64,000 nt of DNA from contig NC_135044.1 of NCBI RefSeq assembly GCF_051020975.1, positions 2,296,501 through 2,360,500 on the forward strand, given 5' to 3'. Source of the DNA: Osmia lignaria lignaria. Lineage: Eukaryota > Arthropoda > Insecta > Hymenoptera > Megachilidae. Position numbers and translations under genes: made by a program. Positions 41,901 to 56,900 of the stretch are shown in pieces. The stretch's first letter is position 1, and every line of letters begins with the position of its first letter. Below the pieces are notes generated by a model. That model ran no database searches, had not been told where the DNA came from, and worked only from the letters and a program-made list of their open reading frames with translations.

Positions 41901-44900
41901 TTTTCAAAAGACAGTATATAAACGACCCAATGAAATTTTTATCTGGAGTACCAAACCCATTAGAGAATCCTTTATTAAAAATACTTGCATGATAAAATTT
42001 GCTGGTTGATAGTAAGTATGGATAAAATAAATTGCACTTCGCTAACAAACGGGGAACAACTTCCAAAGCAATATGAATAATATAATAAAATATATAGGTA
42101 GCACAAGATATTTGTACACTGTCCTATTACGTACCCCTCAGCCAAAAAAAATAATGATTCGTCATCGTTAAGAAAATTGAAATACTTCTGAACGAAGTAA
42201 GAAACAAGGAAGAAAGGTGCTTGAGGAGTGTTAATTGGATTCAACTCTGTTCCCCCTAATTTACCCTTCCCTGTTCGCAAGTATTCCGAAAAAAGAAGCA
42301 AACGCTTGGAAACCGCGGGGTGTTCCAACTATTTTGTTGGAGTTGTTGAAAATTATAAGGAATCTTCAGCTTCCGCCAGCTTTTCTTAAACTTTAAAAAC
42401 GGACAATCCTAGAATGTCTTTTGTTTTTCACTTAACTATCTAACTTAGGAAAAAAAATTCACCGAACACTTCCTACAAGTCTGTCGAGTCCAAGAAGCGC
42501 AAACTTTATACAGGAGAAAATTTCTAACTTCTAAGAATTTTAGGTCCCATGTTAGTTATGTTACTTATATTTTAATAAGAACTTCTGTTGGTTTTTACAT
42601 AATTTAATAAACACAACAAGTGTAAGAAAGATTAGAATATTAAAAAAATCAGCAAAATTGAAAAATTTAATTAAAAAATTAATTTATTACTTCCCATAGA
42701 ATTAAATTATTTAAAAATGTCCACAAGATCAAAACTTCTAGCTGTACACGATAAAGAGTAAAAAAGCTGATTAACATTTTTAATTAAAAGTTTGTCACAT
42801 TTGCAACTGAATTGATTTAAGTTAAATTTAAAAAATGGTTTCAAGGCACCATTAGTAATGCTACGTCTGTAGATGGGCAACGATAAACCATGAATTCAAA
42901 TACTTCATCGTACACATTAATTTTCTTAAGAAAGCTTTCAGGGAAAGGAGTTACAAACAACTTTCTCGAAAGGCGTTAATTGACGGAGCAGCTTGTTTTC
43001 CCTTTCTGGTCAAGGAAAGGCCAGACGTTACTTGCAACTAATTTTCCACCCTTTTCAGACGGCAAAGGATTCCCGTTAACGAATATTACTTGCTCGGTGG
43101 CTGTGACACATTAATCAACGAGCTACTAATCAATTTATACCAAATTATGTCTATGTACCTTGAGAAATGGAATTAGTGAAATTCAATATTTTCCTATAAT
43201 CTGAAAGTTTAATTTCATTGAGATAGAATTTATAAAAACTTTACAGATATTAGTATAACGCTTTTCTATTCTCTCTAGAAAGGCACTTGTGTACTAAAAA
43301 ATAAAATATCATGTTAAAATCATCCATGATATAACAGAAAAAAGTGTAAAAACGTTGATGATACGTTCACTTCTTGGCTCGTTCGTCAAAGAAAGCATCC
43401 CTTAAAGTCTCAAAGGCATCGCCCTCCTGAGATCTTCCAACAAAGACGTAAGGCACAGAGATACCTGCCCGTTCAAGTGTTAACGTTAATTGAACAAAAG
43501 GCTCGTAGAAAAGGTCTGGCTCGAATCATGTCGAGTTGTACCGAAGGGAACTGATTAAACAAAACTGACCCTTGATCCGCGTAGACATTTTGCACAATTT
43601 AATTCGTCCAACTGTGTTTGTAGTGTATGTTAAGACAGGCCCGGAGGGCATCCTGGATGCACCCTCGACCCTTCAAGGTAGGAAGTACCGGGTGGCACAC
43701 AAAAGGTGCAGCCAAGAGTCATATTGTTTATTACAGGTAGCCTGAAGGCAAGTCTGAGTGGTAGTCTCGACGTGTACTCCTTGTATTGTCTTCCGGGTCA
43801 GCCTCGAGATATCCGGGGTACCCTCTTCTTTCAGATTCAACGTTTTCGAGGATCTCTTCGGAGAAAATCTACGTTTCCATGTCAATTTCCTCTTGGAATC
43901 CGTTCAAGATGTACGGTACCTAGCACGGTTGATTTTCCTTAGGGAAATATCGCTGTAAGGGAAGGAGGAACCACCATTCGAGCGTAAAAACGTTCACTAG
44001 GGCAAATTTTATTTAATATTTTTTAACTTTGCTTCAAATAAGAATGTATTCATTATCGAATAAATTCATCGAAATGTAAATTTAAAGTCTTGTCACAGGG
44101 TACGATAATTACTCGGGGCAAATTGCAACGAACGGGTCAGGCCAGTGAGAGGTGATACGAAGTAATTTGTGAAACTTTAGTCGAGTTAGTAAGAGGTGAG
44201 GAAATAGGAAGGTAATAGAGAACATAGTACAGGCTTGCTCAAACTTTACCATGTAATTTCAGAGGCATAACACCAAGTGACTCGAAATATAAATTATAGT
44301 TTGACCCTCGAAACTTTTAATTCCTTTGATCTTTATATTTTCCGCTGTAAAAGTGATCCTGTTGTCATCCTTACGTATCCTACGTTCGAGTTTTAACTTG
44401 CTATTACAATTTTTTCTAATATCTACCTCTATGACATGGGAAATTTTTGAATTTCATTTTCGATCTTCAAATCCTACAAATAAGTTTAACTACAGTACTC
44501 GACTCTTTTATTGTAAAAAATTTCATTTCACATCAGGATGAGAGTAGGAACGAGAATACGACATAACAATCTTGCAGAATGAAAACCGAATTGCGACAGA
44601 CGAAAAGGGGTTTGAAGGGCGACTTCTTCGAGGGGTCGCAACAATACCAGCTTCCTGGTGCCAAATATTAACTGAGAGATCGACTCCAAAGGGCTCATGG
44701 ATCCGTAAAAATTATCCTTCTCCCTCGCAGGTTGGAAGGATTTTAATTTCCCCTCTAGACTCATAAAACCGTGTCGAATAAAGAGAAAAATGTTCTTGAG
44801 TAAACAAATGTTGAAGTGTGAAAAGCATGAAAGCTTTTGCTTTTATTTCAGGACAATTAGAAAAGAAAATTTAGAAAATGCAACCTGTTTTTATTTTATA

Positions 44901-47900
44901 ATAATTTTAGAAATAGAATATTTAAAAAATTATTAAATTAGTAATTCAAAATTGCATTATTAATGTAATACTAACTACTGTCCGAAATCTTCTTCAATTA
45001 TATAAAATTCGAGGCATTTGAGGTGACCATCGTGATAGTCAACGTGTTGAACTAATATACATAAGACATAAGTAGAACTGTATCGACAGTTTGACTCAAC
45101 ATACATACATATGTACGTTCAAGCAATCGTCCGTCAGGAAGTTGCCGAGATTAAAATAGTTTCACCCTTATTCATCGGGATCGAAACCGTCATATGGTTC
45201 GCTAAACCGTATTTCCTGTGCGAGCTTCACATAATTTACAAACCGCCGATCGTTGAACGCCATCCGATATCGGAATTGGATTTAACTGCTTCCGAATTTC
45301 AACTAACCGCCGAGTGGAAGAATATTATACAGAAACGTCATACATCATAAACTGCCTCATTATTATCTTTCATAATGTTCTCATAACAACCTGCAAATAA
45401 AAAAGTAAGCCAATTATCAATATCGGTCTTCTATTTCTTACTATATTTATAATAGATTAATTCTAATCGTTTCTAAATTAGATAGTATTATTATTTTTAA
45501 CAAATCTAATCTATTGTTTTAAAAATATTTTATCATTTCTAATGAGATAAGTATTCCTAATAATATGTATATAATAGATTTCTATGGAAATTTAAACTTC
45601 AACCACATATGCTTAAACAATGAGACGAACTCGCTAAAAATGTTTGCAATTCGCGACAGTGTCCTGGTAGCACGTGTGAAAATTTCGAGGGTATACGGAA
45701 AGGTTGGACCACAAATGGCAACTAAATCTAGATAACGTTAAAAAGTCAGGAGTTAACTACTGCAAGCATTCGTCGACAATTTATTACGTTTCCGTGTCGC
45801 TGCTGGTCGCGTAACTAGTTTATTAAATATTTCATTTCAGTTCGAAAAGAAGAATTGAACTGACACAAACATAATAATCATGCAAAATGAATAAACAAAA
45901 ATGGGTGAAAATCGAAAGTGTCAACGGACGGGAAATGAAATTGGCTCAAAAAAGCGAGAAATAGAAAAGGGTGCATGAAGGTGCAACCCTTTCATAATTC
46001 GATTCACGGTACCAACCCTTGGTTTTTTGTCTGTCTGCCTGTGTTCGATGCTGTTCTGTCGCTGTTTCGGTCACCAAAACACGATGTACAATACACGCGT
46101 GTCGCGTCAGGTTCATGATTACGATTTCGTACTCTCTCACGAGTTTATTAAATGGTTCGCTCGCTCGTGAATAATTCCGTGCAAAAGGGTAACAGAAAGG
46201 GTGTAATCCGAGGGACGAATTAATCGATATTTTGCACGATACTGAATCAGGGTATATTTAGTCCTTTCCGTTCCTTTTCTTTTTCAATGATTTTCAATTA
46301 TTTTCATAATTTTATTATGGAACGAAAGGATTCGTACTACATTTACTTTATAAATACTTCAATTAAGGCAATTTCCTGTGAATAATAAAAAATTAACAAA
46401 GATTTAATCACTGAATTATTCAACGGATAAGTTAATTGCTTCTACTAATATTGGACTAAGGTGAAGCTTTCCCAATAATCGTGTATCGTCCTATCTATGA
46501 AGCATACGTTGTATTCGACACTGTGATAGACTGATGCGTAACTAGTTAAGTATGATTACAACAAAGGGGAGTAATTATTAATGCATAACAGAATCTGTAG
46601 CACACTGCGAGTCAGCCGTTAATTATCGTTCGAATATTACGGCATAATCATTGATGAAATTTTCCAAATTTGCTGCTATAACGCAATTAATTATTCGAAT
46701 CTTAATTGATGATAACATTATAAGATTTCTTTAAAATAATTCTCTTATACAGAGTAAACGAAAAGAGATTTAATAGTTTGAAGAAAAACAATTTTTTTCT
46801 TAACCAATGTTTTAGAAAAATATGAAAAATAGTTATGTATCACTTTCTTCTATGAAAAAAATAATAATAAAGTCTGCTTTGGAGAATACCCTTCTAACTG
46901 CTCTTCAAAAAATGATATGATAAAATCCCTGAACTACCCCTCGGAAACTTAACGACAGCCTATTATTTCAGCGCCGAGTATCTGTGTATTTTCAGGTATC
47001 CGTCGACATTTTCGGCCACGATTATTTCTCAGAGTGATACAATCTTGGGTAGAGGAGCCCCTATAGAAATCCAAAACGTTGAAGAGCAAACTTTCGCGCT
47101 GTTATCAATCCTCCGTTAGAAAAGATCCGAGTCCCAGGGCGACAGAGTGCGTGTAATTTCGAGGGTTGTGTTTTTCTTAAGTTCCGTGGGAGCTGTCGAG
47201 AGATAACGTTTGTGTAAATATGAACGCCGTAAAGAGAATTCGTGAAAGAGGGTACGAATGAAGGTGGCAGGAATGAAAGGGAAGCCGAGAGGAGGAACTA
47301 TACCGGGAGAGCCTTCGGTCCCGGAATAATATTGTCAGTCTTCTGACTATGATGTTACCGACTATTATACCATGCACGTGTGTACATAACGTGCCGTTAA
47401 ATAGCTACAGCTGCGTATCTTCGATAAACAGCTCACGTTTTCTGCAAATGGTGCTACTTCGATTATGTCACGTGGAACAACAGGGGTTCAAAAACATTAT
47501 GATCTGACTTTACTGAAGTTTATTCTTGAATAATGTAAATAAAATAAAAATGGAATAAAAATATAGTAGCAAATTTTTGCAAAACAGTACTTATAGCACA
47601 TCATTTTGAAGGTTCTTGAGTAAAACAAGGATTTATGTCACTCTAATTCCAAGTAAAGAAATTTTTATTTATAAAGCTAGTTTTGCAGAGCTGTTAGTTA
47701 TTACCATAAATATTGAAATAGACGTTTCCTCTAATCATCATATACTCCGATCCCGTACAAGTGTCTAAAATATATCAAATAAGCAAGACTCTGGAATGTA
47801 CAGCACGTATCTCAATTTCAACCCAACCAAACAACCATAGCAACTTTCAGAAACTTCATATCACGGAGGGTAAGAATGTATTATAACAGTTTTCTCTCTT

Positions 47901-50900
47901 AACAGGGTACGATGTCATTTCGGTCTCGTCACCTTGCCATTCAACGTCTCCAAGGAATCTTCGTCGTGGAAAAACAAGGGGATGACGAATGAGAGGACGA
48001 TAACAAGAATCGTGGGAGTTCATTTCCACGCTTTGAAGAAAGGTTGGGTAACAAAAATTTTTTCCTCTCAATATCATAAATAATATTCCGAGTGAAATTA
48101 ACCTTGCATGGTTCGAAGTGTGACTTTAGTTTTGTAATAAAATACAAAGAAATTACACGAGAAATTGAATAATTCAAAATTATTACAGTCTACATTTCAA
48201 ATTATTTCCAAAGTGTTTCAATTTTCAAAATACCCTGTACTATGAAATATATATTTATTTGTACGCCATACGTGCAGTGCTAAGGGAATTTACGATAAAA
48301 TTTGTAGGTGAGGGAAAGAGATGGTTCGATGCAAAAGGGAATCATGTACGATTGCATATTCTCCCAGGTGTATCGAAGCTCCTTGGAATCTGTGCACGAT
48401 GCACGTCCACGGAATACGAAAGTATCAGAGTAGCCGTGTGTTTCCCCAATTCCTTTGTCAAGAAAATCGAAGAACGCGAAAAACTCGCCGGTTTCATGGG
48501 AAGTCGTGGATATTCGGTGAACGGGAGCCGCATCGCCGTCAGGTCATCGGATTTCTATTCCCGATGTGGCTCGCGGTTGCTTTTCGTCGTGGTTCATGAA
48601 AGGAGGAAAGGAACAGCCCCAGGGATATTTGGATATAGACGCAAGAAAATTAAACTGAGAAACGACTTGGATAAAAAAAACGAGGCGACCAGAAATAGTG
48701 CGAGTTCCTTTTGTTATTTTAATTTGGATACACCAAAGAATTCTACACTTTCTGAAATTAAGAGGGTCGTACACGGTAAATTATTGGAAAAATCGATTTT
48801 TCTTCTTTGTATTTTGTACTTAATATCAACGTGGACATCGAAACTTCGTATTAAATTTCTTTTTAAGTAGTCGAAAGACTTCTGGAGAATAAATCGTTAA
48901 TTAATTGGTATGAAAGGAGGAATGACAGAACCGTGACAGCAATATAAACGATATTTAATTCGACAACATCTTCAAAGCTCCTCGAGCCAATTTTCCCCTC
49001 GATTCGTTCGATTCTAACATCAAATATCTGGAAATTGCCGGTACATTTGCGTGACGCTGGGTGAGTTTCGAATAATTCAGAAGCAAGGGGACGAAATTTT
49101 CAACGATCTTAACGCGGGATGCCAGTACCGATTATTCGTTCTGTCTTCTCCATTAAGAGAGATTCCCATCTCGCTTTCTCGTCTTTGCGCGGTTATTATC
49201 CTTCTGTCGGTGGATTCGGCATTATTCGTTCGTCGTTCAAGTAGAATCCCGTTAATTTCGTACGAATCGCTTTTCGTACGACTGACGGCGGCAGTCGAGC
49301 CGTTTTCCATTTCGACCGTGTGTACACAATTGACGCCGAGTGTTGAATTCATTTCCAACTTCCTCTTCTGCTTCCGAACTGATTGAGAATCGTCGCGGCA
49401 AACGAAGAAGAACGAGAATTAGAACTTCCTTTCCCGTTCGTTTTAGTATCGAGTGTTCTTGTATTCCGTGTATAAAAAAGGAAAAGAATAAAAAATAAAA
49501 AAACAGGTTTTGAAAACTTCAGCTTCTCGTCTTTAGCAATAGCTTTGGTTTAAACTAAAAGTACTAATTGTAGGCACTCTAGTGCAATTTTATTTTGTAT
49601 AATTGTAATTGATTAATTAATTAGCATTGTGTTAATTAACACGTTAATTATCAGGAAGATCCTTGTTGAATAGCACGTCAATTTTTGTATAATTGAATAA
49701 TTAATAAAAAACAGCTTAATATACCAAACTGGAGATTTAAATTTAATTATTAATTAATCGCATCGTTAGTAATTTTATATTAATATTTTAACACAATTTG
49801 GTTTGTTAAAGGCAAAACATAAACGTTAAATGCAAACGCTTACTGTGTGATGCAGTAGTAAAGGTGCGAATAATCGGACGTAGTAGAAATAGAGATAACG
49901 AGCAGGCAGTAGAAAGAGCGAGCATAAGTCAGCCGCATTAAAAAGAGAAGATTAGTTAGTTACAGGTGAACAGTGATATAATCGCTTTGTTTCCTCACTT
50001 CTATGGCTTTATTAAACCAACCCAATATACGGTTTCAAATTATCCTTTCCATACCAATTTCGTTTTGATATCATACAGAAGGTATGAATGTATGCAACAT
50101 ACCATTCAGAGAGTATGATTCTATTCAGTTAAATGACAAATTTTCTCATTCTTGTTTTTTTATTTTCAAGCTTATTTATCGTAAAACTATGAAAAGTACT
50201 TGAAAATTTGTTTCCAAAGAAAAAAACAATAGGGAATAGAATAGAATAAAGTTTACAATAAACTTATTAAAATAACAGTTTTACCAAAATTTTACATAAT
50301 ATTTTTAAATAAATTTACCGTACAAGAAGAAAAGAAAATTTCTTAAATATGTTAAATCAACTGCTTTATGATCAGTATTAAGCCAACGAGAATTTAAATA
50401 ATGATCCTGGCAAGGTAGTTTAGTTTCTTTAAAAAAATCAGTCGTAATTCATTACTTAAATGATATCGAAGTTGGAAGGTTAATATTCCCATTAAGGTTC
50501 CGGTCTTTATCATAATTTCTCGAAGTTCGATAACTTTTCCTTATCATGATTCCAGCTAGGGTTCTTACAAGACTGTCCTTTGGCTTCTCTATACGAGTTC
50601 GCACAAGAAATCAGTCTTATCTTGAGAGAATAATTTTCAAGCACAAACTTCTCGTAAAATCTTATTGTCAAGATAAAAATATCACAAAAGCAAAAACTCT
50701 TTTGGTTCACCTGAATACTACAATAGATTACATTTTTTCTCAAGAAATTACGAAATTACTATTGTTGTATAAAAAGTACAACTATAGTAATCTTTAAATA
50801 AGAAAAGGAACTTGTATGATTTTTCACTAATTACAAATGTTATTAAAATTGTACTTTATGGGTTGGTGGATGTGGCGGCTCTTACAGCGTATTTTAGGGT

Positions 50901-53900
50901 TAGCATTTGTATTTACCTCTTCCTTTTTATTCCTTGTGAATATTTGTATGTATTAGGTAACGTTGTATCATGTCAAGTGGAATTAAAGGTGTTGGATGCA
51001 ACACGTTTTCCCTATCGCAACGAGAGAATTGGTGGCACGGTGTTCGTCTGGCCCGTAATTTTTCGGTTTCATTTGGCCGGCCTCCAAACAGCTGCATATT
51101 GTGTCAGCTGAATTCTCTCTTCAGACGCGCGGGAAATTGCTTGGCCGGAAACGGCCGCAGGGAAACACTATTGTCCCGTAGAACGCGACGCCGGAAAATC
51201 GTTTTAATTGGTACTGTGTAACACCAGGAAATTAGCCAGCTACCGCGATACACCCTTCACGGTTAATTTGCGACTCGATAACGATCATCGAATTTCCCTT
51301 TTCAACAACGGATTAAAACAAATTTCGACGAGCAACATCGCGACGGATTGAAATACATTTCTGGGAGACAATGGCGGTATGGTTTATAACAACGGCACGG
51401 ATAGAATAACTTAATTAATTCCTGGGAAACGATACGTTGGGAGTGGATTAATTTGCAGGCTGTCTGTTGTGAGTTAAGCACTGGGAATTTATAGAGTTTC
51501 CTTGTGCGACCGTAAATCCTTTATACCGTAAGGATCATAGAAATGTATGAGTTAATTTTAGCTACTGTCGTTGCATCCTTTGAACGCATAAAATCATAAA
51601 TTTAACATTATTTGTACTGCAAAGACGTTCAATTAAAGGTACATTTGAGTAATTATACTGCTTTTCTATCATATATGGTTTAATTATTAATAAAGGATAT
51701 TATAGAGCATACAAAAAATAGAACAACCACTTTTCTAACGAATCCATGCCAATTCCATGCCAAATATTTTAATATTTATATAAATGCATTGAATCATCAC
51801 AATAATTTACACATGTAATCTTATTTTATTTTTATTCATTATTCAACATTATATTGTGCTTGATACGATAGAAACTCGACAAGCGGATCTCACTCCGGCG
51901 ATTATGCTTTTTATAGCAAGGAAGTAAAATACTCTTCACCTTTCACCTTACTTTTTCATATTTATCTCTGGCGAGTGTAAGTAGGTCCGCCAACGTGGTA
52001 ATATACGAGATCGTGCATATTCGTATTTACGAGAGTGTATATGTGTACGGGACAATATTAGATCGTGCAGCTGCAACTGTGACATAAAGTCCTAGAGGAT
52101 AAGTAGCTGTCGGAAGCTAAGCAGAAGGAAGCTGCCGCTCCAAGCAAAAGAAAACGAGTGCAACGATGGAATACATTTGCAAAAAAAAGGATCACTTGGG
52201 AAGGCGTAATTCGTGAGAGAGGAAAACATCTTGAGCAGTAATACGAACGAGATGAATTTCTCATGGAAGAACTAGCTTTAATATAGCACTTGAGTCTTCT
52301 AACATTTTTTAAAAGATATTGCGAAACGCTGACATATAATAATAGCATCAATATTACTCACAATAAAATTAACTAAAAAAATATAACAATTTATGGCAAA
52401 ATGAATATAAATAATAATAACGAGTGACAATTGTTTTTCTTTTTCTTTTAGAGTAAATTAATATCATCTTCTAAAGAGCAGAAACTGGCTTTGTATAATG
52501 TGTTAAAAAGTAGCTTATCTTTTAATTTTTATAAATTAAAAATGTTTGTGGGGAAACGTTAACTATTCCTGCAAAAACAACACTAAAAGCTTGGCCAAGG
52601 ATCTCCTTAACACCTAAAACGCCACGTTCAAAGTAGCAAAACACATCTGGCCGTAGGAGTATTCTACTGGCTGTGGTCTGCATACAATGAAGTGTTATTA
52701 CACGGCTTAGCTGGAAGTGTAGCCAGAAATCTCAAAGGGTAGATGGTTGGTGGAAACCAGAAACCAAAAGCTGAATGAAAATCGCAACAAAAAGGAATCA
52801 CGTAAGCATAAAAAATTGGACGATGACGAAGTCGCAAAGAGCAAAAAGTAAAAAATAGATTGATATAAGAGTAAAAGAGTTTAAAATATAATAAAGTTAA
52901 AATTAATTATGCTAATAAAAAATAATCCTTCCCAAAAAATGAAACAACTTCAAATTAGATTTTCTTTGAATTATTAAAGGAACAATTCAACTACGAAGTA
53001 CTTTGACAGAATTGGAATCCACGAGAGAAGTATCGGTATAAACCAAACAGTGAAACAGACAGAAGAAGGAACTCGAAGGAAGGTTATAGGAATGTGAATG
53101 AAAAGGGTTGGAAAAGGAAGAGGTGAATTTTGTGGTGGTAGTATGCAGACACCCAAAGCAAACAGGTACCATCCCGTTCGTTGGGAGACAGACACTACAT
53201 ACAGAGAGCTTCGTCTTCTGAGGATGGGAGCGCAGGATGTTTGTTCGGTTGGCAGCATGGAAAAGTGGATTTCCTGGGGCATGTAGCCTGGCTTCCCGTA
53301 AAAACGCTCTCCGCGCTTGTACCTGTCCCGGATTCGTTCTAAAGACGAACGAGTATGTTCTATAAATGTTTCGGGGTAACGTTTGTTTTTAGGACGACGA
53401 CTTAATCCGTTTTAGGGGCAACGGGATTTTCGAACTACCATTCTGTCCAGCATTTTGACGATATTTCTTTTATATATATATAGGTATGCATATTGACAAT
53501 TTGCTTTAGTTTGGAAATATTACGATTTTCCATCAAGTATTTTCTTTCGAAATAAATTCTTTGGCAAAAATTAATTTTCTCTTTCAATTTGCTTTTCTAT
53601 CATCTGCTCTACCATTGTATCCAATTCTTTTCAAAACTCGATATACGATATCAGGATGTATTTTTCTTCGCAGATTCATGAAATAACTCAGCTGTTAATT
53701 TAGAACACACAATCTTGGGTTTCTTTTCAGTTTATTTAATAATTTTTCATTCGCCTTCTGAATTCAGTAATTTTGGGTTCTGAGATATAGATCTAAAATC
53801 AATCCAATGACAAAATTGTTTCGAAATGTTCATTATGAGAATAAAAATTTTAATTTACTCGACGACTATTTAAATTCTTAATTTTTATAACGAATACAAT

Positions 53901-56900
53901 AAAATATTGTAACTCTGCAGCCAAATTTTATCCAAAAATGTGTGTCACACGGTGTGAAAATAAGTGGGCAAAGTTTCTCATAATGAAGACAACTCTTTAC
54001 GACGTTGAGCGAGGAATAAAAGGTAATCAAAATAAATGAGCTTGCTTCCCTTATTTACTTCCACCTTTCTACCTTCTGAGTAAATGAAATAGCAATTACA
54101 TCTCTAACAAACTTTAAAAAAATTAACTAATTATAATCATATTTCTTTGATAATAACTGTATATAGTTGAAAAATTGATTAGTATAATTTTATACTTGAT
54201 TGAATGTCGTCCTTTTTCGTCGTCCCTATTTTTTCTCATTTCTTTTACCGGTATTCTCAATTCGCGTTCAAGAAACCTGTTTCCGTGGCAGCCACCAAAA
54301 AAAGAAGAAATATCCATCGGGCGAAGAAAGACGTTTAAATATTTCTGAGATAGGTACGACGACCGTGCAATATGCAAAAGCAAAAATGGAAGGTGAGAAA
54401 TGAAAGGCTGTCTCTGATATAACACGTGGAAAACGTTAAATAATAATTTGAGAAAACATGTTATCAATCATTATCTAACACTAGATTTACCGAAATTTTA
54501 CCAAGACACGTGTTACATTAAAATTATTAAATTATCAAAATTTTAAGTTCTTGTAACTGTTTTCAGAAATATAAAAATATGCTATTGCTGAATTCTATGA
54601 TTTGTATTTTTTTTTTGTTATACATGGTTTTCTTCGTTTTGTCAGGACTTGAAAATCCTGAATGGACGATCAAAATGTGCAGATATTCGACGGGAAGAAG
54701 CGTTCATCTCGACATCAATGGACTAACCAATGAAACGACGTCGAATAAAAGCGGACAGGTGGCCACCCTAAGGGCTTCAGATAAGCTCTGGATCAGGTTT
54801 ATGGTGCTGACCAGGCAGATACATTTCAAGCAAAATGAACTTCTTGAAACTTGTCCCTTTCTTTTTTACCTGCCTTTCGGGTGGACCACACGTATTCGGT
54901 TCTCGGCCTCAGCGAATAATGTTTGCCTTCGAATAATCGAATAATTATTCTAAACGCTATCCCATCTTCTTGTTTTTTAAGATTATGCAATATATTATAT
55001 CTCGCTCTAATTTATCATTAATTTAATTTGTGTAAAAAATATAGATTTTGTAATTATTACTTAATGCATTTTTTAATATTTTCTAATATCCTATTGAAAT
55101 TCATTGAACTATTCAAAATTATCAAAAATAACCGGTTCAAATATGTTAAAAGAAATTCCTTCAGAATACAAGTAACAGGAAAATCGGTTATACTTAAACG
55201 TTTGTCAACAGATCGTCAGGCAATTTAGAAGACTACAACACATTCCTCTGTATCGTCCCGAGTGGCTGATAACAATTTGCATCGGTAATATCCCTGACTG
55301 GGAACGGTAGTTCAAAGTTTGCCCCACAAGAGGCAAAGATAAACAGTGTTCCCCTGTGAGTAAAGCGAACGGTGAAAATGCACTTTGCAGCGATGAAAAA
55401 TAATCATTTGTCAAAGGATATTTCATGAAACAAACATACTTAACATTGTTTTCTTATTCGACGTAAAGGACTTCGGTAAAAATTGGAAAATCTATATCTT
55501 CAAAACTAATAAGAGACTTTTCGATTTTATCTTTTACCGAAATATTCATTTCTAATCAACGACTGGTAGACACAAAATTATTGAGGTGAACACTGAATAG
55601 TTTATTCAGATTTGCAAATTTTTTATTTTTCATAGAAGAGTATCACGTGTCACCCACATATGGATGATATAGTAGTCATAAGAATTTATGAAAAAGATAT
55701 TCTGGTCAGGTGAATATCAAAGGTAATAATCAGGGCTTACGAAGCATAGCACACGTTCATTGAACAACATCCGGGGTTGGATTTCGAGTGTGAAGCACAG
55801 GAACGTACAGAGGATGAAACCGACAGGGAGACGTATGAAGCACGTTGAAGCACCCACCATCTCCGTATGTACTACATACGTACAGCACCGGCACTGTTTT
55901 GTTTACGATGCTTTTGTTCCGGGTGAAGAGTAACTACTATTCGTTACCAGGTGCTTGTCACCTGAGAGTTTCATTCCGCAGGTGAGAAAGCACTCCTCGT
56001 TCCGGCTTCTTCGCGAATTTCCCTTCTCTGCCTCTCTGTCTTTCTTTGCTTCTTCCGGGTGGACCGACAAATTTTAATAAAGTCGACTTATTCCCGAGCG
56101 TGTGCCTTCTGTTGGGTTCATTCAACCCATTCTATGCTCTTCAGAACTCGACTCAAAGAACTTTGTGATGCCGTGTGTCACTTGATATCGTAATATTATG
56201 TCTTTGAGGCGAATCAAACATACGATATCTTTCGACCATTATTCAGTATAATATATTGCATCCTTAGTTTAATAAATATGAAATAAAATTGAAAAATGAA
56301 AAATTATTGATTCGAATTGAGCTTATTTCGACTGAAAATTATTATTTATTGAATTTCAATAAATAATTCTTCAGAGAGTGAAAGATGCAAAAGTCACGAA
56401 TTTAGCAGTCAATTTAATACACTTTCAAACAATATTTTTGAAAAATATTTTGTTTGAAATGTACTTATTTTTTGGTTATCGATCGATGGAATGAAAATCC
56501 TAAAGGGATGAAAATACCCGCTGAAATTACTTGTACATACATATCTACAGCTAAAAATTTATGTTGATCTACTAAATCGTCAAATATTACCTCTTGCTTC
56601 GTTTCAATTTCCGCATACTCCATCTCTATATATCTATACTCACTTGCCCCTCTCATTATATATCTCATTACAAATATTTATGTAACATACACAATTTCGT
56701 TACTAGAATTTAATAAACACAAGAAATATAATAAAAGTTCGATAATTTTTAAAAATTGCAAATTGCTTTGAATAATTAGAAATAATGTAGGTGTTTAAGT
56801 CTCGCATTACCTGAATTTTCAGTTTCATTCTAAAACGCGAAAATTTTCACGCGACAGTTAAAAGATATCGTCTACCTAAGAAGTATCAAGCTAATATTTC

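Noticed and set aside
56640..56668. Short ATG frame (MRYIMRGA) leading to a GTGAGT donor in the phase of the TSPN exon
   Set aside because: Only eight codons, no hydrophobic signal and no promoter motif; phase agreement alone has a one-in-three chance.
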